Positions 1 through 6,840 are shown, counted from the stretch's first letter. The stretch: 9,754 nt of DNA from an uncultured Arcobacter sp. (GCA_913062735.1 CAJXWI010000057.1:1-9754); one strand, 5' to 3'. Notes: generated by a model not told the origin, from the letters alone. Made by a program: numbers and translations.

Positions 1-344
1 GTTTGTAATATTTTCAAAATTGAAGCCACTAAGACAGCAACAAAGAGATATTTTAAACTAAGATTTGAAATGTTAGAGGTAATAAAATAAGATAAAAAAC
101 CGCCTATAAAACCACCTATTCCTAACATTATTCCATCATAAACAATATCCAATTGTTTTTTTACATTTAAAAAAGATCCATAGGTGGATGAAAAGACCAT
201 TTGAAGAATAGATATTGCAACAGCTTCTTTCATTACATAACCTGAGAATAATAGCATAGGAACAAGAACCATTCCCCCTCCTACACCAAAAAAACCGGAT
301 ACAAGTCCTGTAATAAGACCAAAAATAAGGAGTTCTGGGATCAT
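1..344 (-). CDS. TSUP (TauE/SafE)-family membrane permease, N-terminal part
   Basis: This is a partial gene. It starts with ATG at 344 and runs off the left window edge after 114 codons, roughly the N-terminal 45% of a family protein of about 250 aa. The product begins MIPELLIFGLITGLVSG and continues with FGVGGG (residues 19-24), the glycine-rich hairpin after the first transmembrane helix that is characteristic of the TSUP/TauE/SafE family. Hydrophobic segments lie at about residues 4-32, 41-58, 70-90 and 97-113. The family moves sulfite, sulfonates or other small anions across the inner membrane, but the substrate cannot be read from sequence. The start overlaps the cysE stop as ATGA. I see no Shine-Dalgarno just upstream, so translation probably depends on re-initiation after cysE. 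The cysE link hints at sulfur metabolism, which is inference. Confidence 0.88.
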   Translation of the reverse strand, partial: MIPELLIFGLITGLVSGFFGVGGGMVLVPMLLFSGYVMKEAVAISILQMVFSSTYGSFLNVKKQLDIVYDGIMLGIGGFIGGFLSYFITSNISNLSLKYLFVAVLVASILKILQ

Positions 345-1180
345 TTTTTAATAGAGTTCATGGCCGTTATGAATTCTTCATAAATAGATTCTAAGTCATG
401 ATCTTGGGAAGATAAATCTATTTGATCGTGTTTTTTAAGAGCATGTTCTAAAAGAGCTACTCTTTTTAGTAAATATTCAAACATCTCTTTATTAATATCA
501 GGCAAATCTGCATGATTAAGTTTTGATTTATTGCAGCAACCTCGATTAATTATTTTAGCAGGAACTCCAACAGCAGTTGAATCATCAGGAACATCGCAGA
601 TTACAACTGAGTTTGCTCCAATTCTAGAATTTGTACCCATAGTAATATTTCCAAGTATTTTAGCTCCTGATCCTATAACTGTATTTGCTTTTACAGTAGG
701 GTGACGTTTTCCTTTACTTAAAGAAACTCCTCCTAATGTTACACCTTGATAAATAAGTACATCATTTTCAATAATGGCAGTTTCCCCAATTACTACACCA
801 ATTCCATGGTCAATAAATACACGTCTTCCAATAACAGCTGCTGGGTGAATGTCCATATTACAAAGAAACTGAGTAATTCCCATAATAATACGACCTGTAA
901 TTTTAAAGTTATTCTTATATAAACGGTGGGCAATTCTGTGATTTATAATTGCCCAAACACCTGGATAGTTAAAGATTAATTCAAGCGTAGAATTTAATGC
1001 AGGATCATTTACTTTTGGAACATTAAAATCTTCTTTAATTTGTGCCCATAAACCAATCGCTTCATTGTCTTTAGATTTTTTTTGCTCAACTTTTTCTGAT
1101 GTATTATCTTTCATATCATTAACTTTTGTTTCAAGGTTGATTTTATCATTGCTATTATCTGAACTCATTTTTTTAGTCAT
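341..1180 (-). CDS. cysE: Serine O-acetyltransferase
   Basis: CysE makes O-acetyl-L-serine from serine and acetyl-CoA, the committed step of cysteine synthesis, in the cytosol. The 279-aa product has three parts. Residues 1-45 are a lysine- and aspartate-rich polar extension. A helical domain follows (about 46-108). Then comes a left-handed beta-helix of hexapeptide repeats (about 109-213), with the family signature DIHPAAVIGRRVFIDHGIG at 110-128, including the expected catalytic Asp/His pair (D110 and H125 in DHGIG), and the acetyl-CoA-site stretch GETAIIENDVLIYQGVTLGG (132-151). A tail of about 65 residues, with CC at 215-216 and a predicted helix, follows the beta-helix. I chose the first ATG (1180) because GGGAAG lies 5 nt upstream. 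Internal ATGs at codons 5 and 23 would shorten only the disordered extension. The gene starts 1 nt after the speA stop and overlaps the permease gene as ATGA. Confidence 0.95.
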   Translation of the reverse strand: MTKKMSSDNSNDKINLETKVNDMKDNTSEKVEQKKSKDNEAIGLWAQIKEDFNVPKVNDPALNSTLELIFNYPGVWAIINHRIAHRLYKNNFKITGRIIMGITQFLCNMDIHPAAVIGRRVFIDHGIGVVIGETAIIENDVLIYQGVTLGGVSLSKGKRHPTVKANTVIGSGAKILGNITMGTNSRIGANSVVICDVPDDSTAVGVPAKIINRGCCNKSKLNHADLPDINKEMFEYLLKRVALLEHALKKHDQIDLSSQDHDLESIYEEFITAMNSIKK

Positions 1181-1181
1181 A

Positions 1182-2978
1182 TTAACTTCCCGTTGTTTTT
1201 AAATAAGAGTTTTCATTTAAATATTTTTCTAAAATATTGTAATGCGTATCATCGAGTTGGTTTTTTAAAATATTTTTTATCTTAATTGTATCATAATCTA
1301 TATCTTCTAAGATATCAATTATTTTTTGAGATTCAAGAATCTTTTCACATTTTACTTTATCCTCTTTAAATACAACATTAATTTCTGTTGGATGAGAAAA
1401 TAAGTTATGACGCATTCCTAGAATATCTTGATATGCACCTACATTAAAAAAAGCTAAAAAATATTCTTCTTTTGAGAGATCTACATTATGTAAATATAAA
1501 GCTTTGTTCGAATCAAAAGGAATTTCACCATCGGAATCACAGGTTATATCCCATAAAGAAGCAGAGCGTGTAGGCTTTTTATCTAAATGTGTTAGTGGCA
1601 TAATTGGAAACTCTTGATTGATACCCCAAAAATCTGGTAAAGATTGAAAAATCGAAAAATTCAGTAAATATTTTTCTTGTATTTTACTGTCAATTCTTTT
1701 TAGTTCGTCATAGTCATTTATTTCTAAAAAAGAAATAGCTTTTTTTATAACTATTTGTGTTAAAACCTCTGCATTTGACCTGTCTTCTAAATCTATGTAT
1801 CCTAAATCAAAGAGTTTAAGTAAGGATTCTAAATGGTCAATACTGTCATGCATAAATTCCAGTGCCGTTTTTTTATTCATATCTTCATAAAGTTCTATAA
1901 GTTCTTCAATTAAAGGAGGGTTCATCTTTTTTAATCGTAAATTCTTTTTATCGTATTCTGCTGAAAACAGCTCTAATACAGGAGTAATTAGAACACAAGA
2001 TGATGCTGCTATAAAGCGTCCTGATTCTGTAAAAATGTCAGGTTCTTCTACACCTTTTTGTTTGGCAATATTTTTTAAAGTAAATACAACATCATTTGCA
2101 AATTCTTGTAAGTTATATTGCGTAGTTCTTTTATATGCTGAATATTCGACATTTAAACCTCCACCAATATTAATTGCTTTTAAATTTTTAGCGCCTAATT
2201 TTTTAAGTGCTGCATAAATATGGCCTGATTCTTTTAAGGCTTTTTTTAGAGGCTGTATAGAGTTTAAAGCAGAGCCAATATGAAAATGAATCATAGTTAA
2301 AGCATCAATAATATTGTGTTTTTTTAGCATATCAAAGGTCTCAAGTATTTCTGTTGAACTTAAGCCAAATTTAGAGTCAATTCCACCTGATTTTGCCCAA
2401 GCTCCACTCCCTGCATTAAAAAGTCTTAAGCGTAAACCAATATTAGGAAGTTCAAGTTTAGATTCTTTTTTTACTTCTAAAATTGTTTCTAGCTCATTTA
2501 ATCCTTCAATTGTTATCGTAACATTATGGCCCATTTTTTTTGCAATAAATGCAATATGAATCATTTCTTTGTCTTTAAACCCATTAATTGTAATAGGCGC
2601 ACCAATTTTATTATAAGTCATAGCTAAAAATAATTCTGCTTTACTTCCTGCCTCTAACCCGTAAGCATAATTCTTTCCAGCTTCTATTAAAGGGTGTAAA
2701 AAGTTGGGTAATTGGTTTACTTTTAGAGGAAAAACAGCATTAAAACTGCCTTTATAATCATACTCTTTGATGGCATTATCAAATAAAGAAAAGAGTGTAC
2801 TTATTTGTTTTTCAATTAAATGTGGAAAACGAAATAATAAGGGACCTTTAAAATCTTGATTTCTAATTTCTTTAACAAGGGAGTATAAAGAAGGTTTATT
2901 TTTATAATTAATACATACCTTATCTTTTTGTATGATAAAATTATCATCTCCCCAAATATCAATACCATAGTTGTTCAA
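1182..2978 (-). CDS. speA: Biosynthetic arginine decarboxylase
   Basis: This PLP-dependent fold-III (alanine racemase-like) decarboxylase converts arginine to agmatine, the entry to putrescine and spermidine synthesis. The 598 aa fit a SpeA slightly shorter than the E. coli enzyme. Visible motifs are the N-terminal YGIDIWGDD, the PLP lysine in VFPLKVNQ (K86), YGLEAGSKAEL (106-116), FHIGSAL (232-238), the phosphate-binding IGGGLNVEY (271-279), ESGR (318-321) and the catalytic CDSDGEIP near the C-terminus (C480). These separate it from ornithine or diaminopimelate decarboxylases, which are much shorter. The start is TTG at 2978, two nt after the hisS stop. GAGGA within the hisS 3' end lies 9 nt upstream, and YGIDIWG matches the usual N-terminus of the family. 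The C-terminal charged region (540-598) looks like the usual helical extension. Confidence 0.95.
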   Translation of the reverse strand: MNNYGIDIWGDDNFIIQKDKVCINYKNKPSLYSLVKEIRNQDFKGPLLFRFPHLIEKQISTLFSLFDNAIKEYDYKGSFNAVFPLKVNQLPNFLHPLIEAGKNYAYGLEAGSKAELFLAMTYNKIGAPITINGFKDKEMIHIAFIAKKMGHNVTITIEGLNELETILEVKKESKLELPNIGLRLRLFNAGSGAWAKSGGIDSKFGLSSTEILETFDMLKKHNIIDALTMIHFHIGSALNSIQPLKKALKESGHIYAALKKLGAKNLKAINIGGGLNVEYSAYKRTTQYNLQEFANDVVFTLKNIAKQKGVEEPDIFTESGRFIAASSCVLITPVLELFSAEYDKKNLRLKKMNPPLIEELIELYEDMNKKTALEFMHDSIDHLESLLKLFDLGYIDLEDRSNAEVLTQIVIKKAISFLEINDYDELKRIDSKIQEKYLLNFSIFQSLPDFWGINQEFPIMPLTHLDKKPTRSASLWDITCDSDGEIPFDSNKALYLHNVDLSKEEYFLAFFNVGAYQDILGMRHNLFSHPTEINVVFKEDKVKCEKILESQKIIDILEDIDYDTIKIKNILKNQLDDTHYNILEKYLNENSYLKTTGS

Positions 2979-2980
2979 AT

Positions 2981-4207
2981 TTAAAATTCCTCTAAAGGAA
3001 TGCTTTTCTCAATACCTTTATTCATATCTTTTATATAAATAGTATTGTTTTTTAATTCATCTTCACCCATTAATGCAATAATGCTAGCACCTTGTTTTTG
3101 TGCGAGTTTAAAATGTTTATTATAGTTTTTAACTGCATATTCTAAATGTGTTACTTGCGTTTTTCTTTTTTTAGAAGCAAGTTTAGTAAGAATATTCTGA
3201 GCTTCTTCACACATGGCTCCTAAATAAAGTAATTCTTCTTGCTTTTCATCTTTTTTGATTAATTCTAATAGTCTCTCAATTCCCATAGCAAAACCAATTC
3301 CAGGCGTTGCTCTTCCCCCTAAGTATTCTACAAGTTTATCATATCTTCCACCCGCTGCAATAGTACTTTGAGCTCCTATTTCATCAGATTTAAACTCAAA
3401 TGCTGTTTGAGAGTAATAATCCAAGCCTCTAACTAAGTTTGTATCAATTACATAAGAAATTTCATTAAAATCAAGAACTTCTTTTAATTTATTAAAATCT
3501 GTATCACATTTTTCACATAAATTATAAGTGATTTTTGGGGCATCCACAATTAATTCTTGGCATTTTTCATTTTTACAATCCAATACTCTCATAGGATTTA
3601 TAAACATTCTTTTTTTACAGTCTTCACATAATTCTTCTTTAAAAGGTGTAAAATGATTTACCAGCTTTTCTTTATATTGTGGCATACAGTTTTCATCCCC
3701 TAAAGAATTTAAATGTAAAGTAAAGCCAATTCCAAAAAAGTCTAAGATGTCTTTAATAAGCATGATAATATTAGCATCTTCATAAACACTGCTTATTCCA
3801 AATACTTCACATCCAAATTGGTGAAACTGTCTTAATCTTCCTTTTTGTGGTCTTTCATATCTAAACATAGGCCCATTATAAAACCATCTGTATGTTCCTC
3901 CAGCACGATCACATTTATTTTGAACAAAAGATCTTACAACTCCAGCTGTTCCCTCAGGTCTTAAACAAACATCGTTTTCGCCTTTATCAATAAACTGATA
4001 CATTTCTTTATTAACTATATCCGAACTCTCACCAACAGAGCGTTTAAATAAAGCAGTCTCTTCTAATATAGGCGTTTCCATATAAGAGAATCCATAGTTT
4101 GCTGCAATTCTAGCTGCATGTTTAGAAAAATACGTAAAATCTGCACTTTCTTCTTTTAGTATATCTTTCATTCCTCTAAGACTTTGGATGATTTTAGCTT
4201 TACTCAT
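2981..4207 (-). CDS. hisS: Histidine-tRNA ligase
   Basis: This class II aminoacyl-tRNA synthetase charges tRNA-His. Of 408 aa, the catalytic domain spans about 1-315. Motif 1 is near 45-70 (ETPILEETALFKRSVGE). Motif 2 is FRYERPQKGRLRQFHQFGCE (115-134). The HisRS-specific LVRGLDYYSQTAFEF is at 258-272 with the catalytic Arg at 260. Motif 3 is GIGFAMGIERL (303-313). A cysteine-rich insertion (CEDC at 194-197, CKNEKC at 211-216, CEKC at 231-234) lies between motif 2 and the HisA loop and could bind metal. The C-terminal anticodon-binding domain follows from about 325. The length is near normal. The ATG start overlaps the tmk stop by 8 nt (ATGAGTAA). GAGGA lies 8 nt upstream inside tmk, so the two are probably translationally coupled. 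The 3' end carries the Shine-Dalgarno of speA. Confidence 0.96.
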   Translation of the reverse strand: MSKAKIIQSLRGMKDILKEESADFTYFSKHAARIAANYGFSYMETPILEETALFKRSVGESSDIVNKEMYQFIDKGENDVCLRPEGTAGVVRSFVQNKCDRAGGTYRWFYNGPMFRYERPQKGRLRQFHQFGCEVFGISSVYEDANIIMLIKDILDFFGIGFTLHLNSLGDENCMPQYKEKLVNHFTPFKEELCEDCKKRMFINPMRVLDCKNEKCQELIVDAPKITYNLCEKCDTDFNKLKEVLDFNEISYVIDTNLVRGLDYYSQTAFEFKSDEIGAQSTIAAGGRYDKLVEYLGGRATPGIGFAMGIERLLELIKKDEKQEELLYLGAMCEEAQNILTKLASKKRKTQVTHLEYAVKNYNKHFKLAQKQGASIIALMGEDELKNNTIYIKDMNKGIEKSIPLEEF

Positions 4208-4766
4208 TTATAAATTCCTCTATTTTTAACTCAATTTCTTTTATGCTCAATTTCGCATCTATAAAAACATGATTTAGTTTTAATATTTTCACTGTTTCTT
4301 TCATTCTTTCTTGTATATTTAAAAGGTATTCAATACCTCTTAATTCAATCGCATCGTTTTTCTTTTGGCTTAATCTGTGTATTAATTCTTCTTTACTTAA
4401 TTCTAATAAAATAACATGAGATGGCAGGATATTAGATGTTGCAATTAAATTTAAATCAATTACTTCTTGTAAAGGAAGTTGAGATGCATAAGCAATTCCT
4501 GAAATAACGGATCTATCAGAAATAATAGTTTTATTTAAATTTTTTTTAATTACAACTTCTATGTGCTCAGCTCTGTCTGCTAAAAATAAAAACATTTCTG
4601 CAATAGGCGAGCTTGCTTTTCCACTTAGGGCTAATTCTCGAAGCGTTAGCCCTAATGTAGTACCTCCTGGTTCTTTAGTAAAAACAGCCTTTGGATGATT
4701 TTGATTTAAAATATCTAATTGTGTTGATTTCCCTGCTGTATCAATACCTTCAATGACTACATACAT
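4200..4766 (-). CDS. tmk: Thymidylate kinase
   Basis: Tmk phosphorylates dTMP to dTDP with ATP for DNA synthesis. The product is 188 aa, slightly short for the family. It has the P-loop GIDTAGKST (7-15), where the more usual sequence is GxDGAGKST, so Gly to Thr at the fourth position is a mild variation. The thymidylate-kinase signature FTKEPGGT is at 29-36, DRAEHI at 64-69, and the DR(Y)-type motif ISDRSVISGIAYASQ at 82-96. The LID segment around 133-155 (KKNDAIELRG) is acidic/basic mixed and contains an Arg at 143. The ATG at 4766 has GAGGT 6 nt upstream, inside coaD, and the gene overlaps the coaD stop by 10 nt. It overlaps hisS by 8 nt downstream. I see no sign of damage. Confidence 0.94.
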   Translation of the reverse strand: MYVVIEGIDTAGKSTQLDILNQNHPKAVFTKEPGGTTLGLTLRELALSGKASSPIAEMFLFLADRAEHIEVVIKKNLNKTIISDRSVISGIAYASQLPLQEVIDLNLIATSNILPSHVILLELSKEELIHRLSQKKNDAIELRGIEYLLNIQERMKETVKILKLNHVFIDAKLSIKEIELKIEEFINE

Positions 4767-5248
4767 TCTTTTACCTCTTTAGGTACTAAATGACAAAACT
4801 TTCCTTTAAAACGAATAAGCTCTCTAACTATTGTGGATGAAACAAAAGCATTTTCTAGGGTTGGCATTAAATAGAGTGTTTCTAAGTCTTTATTAATAGA
4901 AGAATTGGCATATCCCATTTGTAATTCAAATTCAAAATCTGAAACGGCACGTAAGCCTCTAATAATAATACCAATTTCAAGTTTTACGGCTAAATCAACC
5001 AATAAAGTATCAAAACCAACTACTTGAACCCCTGGAATGTCCTGCGTTGCTACTTGCGCAAATTTAACTCTTTCTTCATGAGAGAACATTGGGTTTTTTC
5101 TCTCACTTTTTGCGACTGAGATTACTACTTCATCAAAAATTTTTGCAGCTCTTTTTATAATATCCATATGGCCATTCGTAATAGGATCAAAAGTTCCACT
5201 GTAAATTGCTTTTTTATATGAGGCTACTTCTTTAAAGTTACTATACAT
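4757..5248 (-). CDS. coaD: Phosphopantetheine adenylyltransferase
   Basis: CoaD transfers AMP from ATP to 4'-phosphopantetheine, the penultimate step of coenzyme A synthesis. The nucleotidyltransferase motif SGTFDPITNGHMDII is at about 17-31 with the (T/H)xGH-type NGH. RGLRAVSDFEFELQMGYAN (98-114) and SSTIVREL (137-144) are diagnostic of CoaD. I place the start at ATG 5248, giving 163 aa, the usual family size. A longer frame beginning with TTG at 5281 would give 174 aa, but the ATG has a strong GGAG 5 nt upstream and overlaps the ubiX stop by 8 nt (ATGTATAG), the same arrangement as tmk/hisS. The extra 11 residues of the longer version have no counterpart that I recognise. The C-terminus overlaps tmk by 10 nt. 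Confidence 0.95.
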   Translation of the reverse strand: MYSNFKEVASYKKAIYSGTFDPITNGHMDIIKRAAKIFDEVVISVAKSERKNPMFSHEERVKFAQVATQDIPGVQVVGFDTLLVDLAVKLEIGIIIRGLRAVSDFEFELQMGYANSSINKDLETLYLMPTLENAFVSSTIVRELIRFKGKFCHLVPKEVKECM

Positions 5249-5801
5249 CGCTTCTCCATCTTGTAAATAAATTGTGTTCAATTTTTAATAAATCAAACCA
5301 TTTTCCAATAATAAAATCTTCCATTGCTTCAAGGCTATCTTGTTTTGAATAATAAGCAAGCATAGGCGGTGCTATTGTTATTCCAAGTTTTGATAATTTT
5401 AACATGTTTTCTAAGACAATAGTAGATAAGGGTAATTCTCTAGGCGCTAGAATAATTTCTCGTTTTTCTTTCAAAGAAACAGTAAATGCTCTTGTTATTA
5501 AACTGTCACTAATACCACAAGCACATTTTGCAAGTGTATTCATTGAACATGGCAAAATAATCATTTTATCAACTTTAAAAGATCCAGATGCAATAGGTGC
5601 AGCTATATCTTTATCCTTAAAGATTTTTATGTTTTTTCTTTTTAAAACTTCTTTATACGAAATATTATTTTCATGTTTTAATGCAAGCTTTGCACTTTTA
5701 GAAAGCACTGCAAATATTTCTATATCTAAAGGAAGATGTTCTATAAATTTAAGCGCTAAATTAGCACCACTTGCTCCTGTTATTGCAACAATTAATTTCA
5801 A
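5241..5801 (-). CDS. ubiX: Flavin prenyltransferase UbiX
   Basis: UbiX attaches a dimethylallyl group to FMN, making the prenylated-FMN cofactor of UbiD-type decarboxylases. In bacteria with the futalosine menaquinone route this may serve a UbiD-like decarboxylase there, which is inference. The 186 aa carry the N-terminal FMN/Rossmann-like ITGASGANLALKF (7-19), then PCSMNTLAKCACGISDSLITR (84-104), the basic LAPRELPLS (118-126) and PPMLAYY (145-151), all UbiX hallmarks, ending with the typical HNLFTRW. The start must be TTG at 5801 because an in-frame TAA lies immediately upstream. AAAGG lies 8 nt before it. This is the first gene of the leftward operon and sits beside a divergent recombinase-like gene. 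It overlaps coaD by 8 nt. Confidence 0.93.
   Translation of the reverse strand: MKLIVAITGASGANLALKFIEHLPLDIEIFAVLSKSAKLALKHENNISYKEVLKRKNIKIFKDKDIAAPIASGSFKVDKMIILPCSMNTLAKCACGISDSLITRAFTVSLKEKREIILAPRELPLSTIVLENMLKLSKLGITIAPPMLAYYSKQDSLEAMEDFIIGKWFDLLKIEHNLFTRWRSDV
5254..5257 (-). promoter_or_regulatory. Shine-Dalgarno site that fixes the coaD start
   Basis: GGAG on the minus strand lies 5 nt before ATG 5248, within the last codons of ubiX. It favours this start over the upstream in-frame TTG at 5281, before which I see no comparable site. Confidence 0.75.
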
Positions 5802-5827
5802 TTAAATAGCCTTTTTTTATTTAAAGG

Positions 5828-5856
5828 ATTTTATCTAATTTTCACTTTATATTCAA
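5828..5856 (-). promoter_or_regulatory. Candidate sigma70 promoter for the ubiX-to-TSUP operon
   Basis: On the minus strand, TTGAAT (5856-5851) is followed after 17 nt by TAAAAT (5833-5828). The leader would be only about 20 nt before the TTG start of ubiX. It is the only plausible leftward promoter I see ahead of seven genes that have no internal gap larger than 2 nt. AT-rich sequence makes chance matches easy. Confidence 0.42.
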
Positions 5857-6004
5857 ACAGCTTTTCTAAGCATTGCATACAAGATAAAAAAAATAAAACA
5901 TAAAAACTTAAATCTATATATATGCGTACTACATAAAGTAAGAACAACCTGCAAAAAAAGCCAATTAATCTACATTACTTAAGCTTAGTTTAAAATAATA
6001 TAGG

Positions 6005-6033
6005 TTAACATTTTGTATTGCAATTAATATAAT
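6005..6033 (+). promoter_or_regulatory. Near-consensus sigma70 promoter of the recombinase-like gene
   Basis: TTAACA (6005-6010; 5 of 6 to TTGACA) is followed after 17 nt by a perfect TATAAT (6028-6033). Transcription would begin near 6040, giving a leader of about 54 nt. The -10 box forms the left half of a 14-bp palindrome that reaches past the predicted start point, which is a classic place for a repressor site. Inferred from spacing and motif match only. Confidence 0.55.
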
Positions 6034-6041
6034 ATATTATA
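6028..6041. repeat. Perfect 14-bp palindrome over the -10 box
   Basis: TATAATATATTATA reads the same on both strands with no mismatch. It includes the -10 box of the recombinase-like gene. A second 14-bp palindrome follows with its centre 23 bp away, and both contain ATAATATAT or overlap it (direct repeat at 6029 and 6050, 21 bp apart). It could be an operator, but the pure A/T composition makes chance plausible. Confidence 0.45.
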
Positions 6042-6050
6042 CAAAAAAGA

Positions 6051-6064
6051 TAATATATATATTA
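6051..6064. repeat. Perfect 14-bp palindrome in the leader of the recombinase-like gene
   Basis: TAATATATATATTA is a perfect palindrome lying 30 bp before the ATG of the recombinase-like gene and two helical turns from the palindrome over the -10 box. A paired operator is possible. A run of alternating AT can also arise by chance in this composition. Confidence 0.4.
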
Positions 6065-6093
6065 AAAGTAAAATTTTTGTTAAAGGTTTAACC

Positions 6094-6738
6094 ATGTCTA
6101 AAATTATTTCATTTGTTAGGTGTATTGAAAATAATGAGCAATATACTCAAGCACAGCGAACGGGTATTGAAGATTATGTTGACTTACATAATTTTAAAAT
6201 ATCAAGTCAAGTTGAAATTCAAATCAACTCAACAAAAGATGAAAAAAACTTACTTCAACTTTTAGAAACATGTAAAAAAGGTTCAACAATTATTGTTTAT
6301 GATTTAAATGTTTTTGGTCGAACAATAGAAAGAATTTTAGAGATTGTTAAATTCTTTTTAGAAAGTGAAATTAGAATAATTGTAATCAAACAAAATCTGG
6401 ATTTATTAGCAGATTCGGACATGTTAACTCAAATGATTTTGGGTGTCATTTCTATGACAATTACTTTAGAAAAAGACTTAATGAGTTTAAGAACAAAAGA
6501 AGCTTTGACCTTAAAAAAACAAGAAGGAGTATCTTTAGGTAAACCAAAAGGTACTATTCAAAAATCAAAGTTTGATAAACAAAGAGATAAAATTGAAGAG
6601 TTATTATCTGTTGGACTGTCTGTACGAAAAATTGCAAAACTGCTTGGTTATTCAAATCATATTGGTTTAAATAATTATGTTAAAAAAAGACTAATAAGGG
6701 AAAAAGTTCAACAAAACTCTTATGATATAGCTAGTTAA
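6094..6738 (+). CDS. Serine recombinase-like protein lacking the catalytic serine
   Basis: The 214-aa product has the layout of small Hin/Pin invertases and resolvases: an N-terminal resolvase domain (about 1-130), a linker helix with LEKDLMSLRTKEAL (124-138), the GxxLGKPKG junction (145-153), and a C-terminal Hin-type helix-turn-helix (164-198, IEELLSVGLSVRKIAKLLGYS). The active site is dismantled. The usual YxRVS reads FVRCI, so Ile11 replaces the nucleophilic Ser. The usual LDRLGR reads LNVFGR (71-76), losing the Asp and first Arg. The position of the resolvase Arg45 appears to be Glu50. Only Arg9 and Arg76 of the set remain. The frame is intact, with AAAGG 7 nt before the ATG and a good promoter, so it looks maintained rather than decaying. 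DNA strand exchange is unlikely. A DNA-binding regulatory or structural role is inference. Confidence 0.85.
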   Translation: MSKIISFVRCIENNEQYTQAQRTGIEDYVDLHNFKISSQVEIQINSTKDEKNLLQLLETCKKGSTIIVYDLNVFGRTIERILEIVKFFLESEIRIIVIKQNLDLLADSDMLTQMILGVISMTITLEKDLMSLRTKEALTLKKQEGVSLGKPKGTIQKSKFDKQRDKIEELLSVGLSVRKIAKLLGYSNHIGLNNYVKKRLIREKVQQNSYDIAS

Positions 6739-6754
6739 TCTAGTTTATATGTAG

Positions 6755-6790
6755 ACATTATTCTAAAATAAGCTTTTTTTAGAATAATGT
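6755..6790. repeat. Perfect 14-bp inverted repeat after the recombinase-like gene
   Basis: Arms ACATTATTCTAAAA (6755-6768) and TTTTAGAATAATGT (6777-6790) are exact reverse complements around an 8-nt spacer. It lies 17 nt after the stop codon. A transcript would fold into a stable but GC-poor hairpin. No T-run follows either arm, so it is not a standard rho-independent terminator, although it may still end or protect the transcript. It could instead be a protein-binding site. Confidence 0.6.
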
Positions 6791-6840
6791 ACTTACAATC
6801 CCTTCCTTTTTAAACAAAATCTCACTTCTTTTTATCTTTT

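Noticed and set aside
2035..2559. Two open frames on the plus strand inside speA
   Set aside because: They lie antisense to a well-conserved gene, lack ribosome sites and have no recognisable domain. They are by-products of speA codon use.
5404..5805. Plus-strand open frame of about 133 codons opposite ubiX
   Set aside because: It is fully antisense to ubiX, which has all family motifs, and its translation resembles no protein I know.
5802..6093. Small RNA, tRNA or attachment site in the divergent intergenic region
   Set aside because: Beyond the promoters and AT palindromes I see no cloverleaf, no conserved RNA motif and no direct repeats long enough to be attachment sites.
6094..6738. Active mobile element or invertible segment around the recombinase-like gene
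   Set aside because: The catalytic serine is absent, no matching inverted repeats flank an invertible segment, and neighbouring genes and composition look native.
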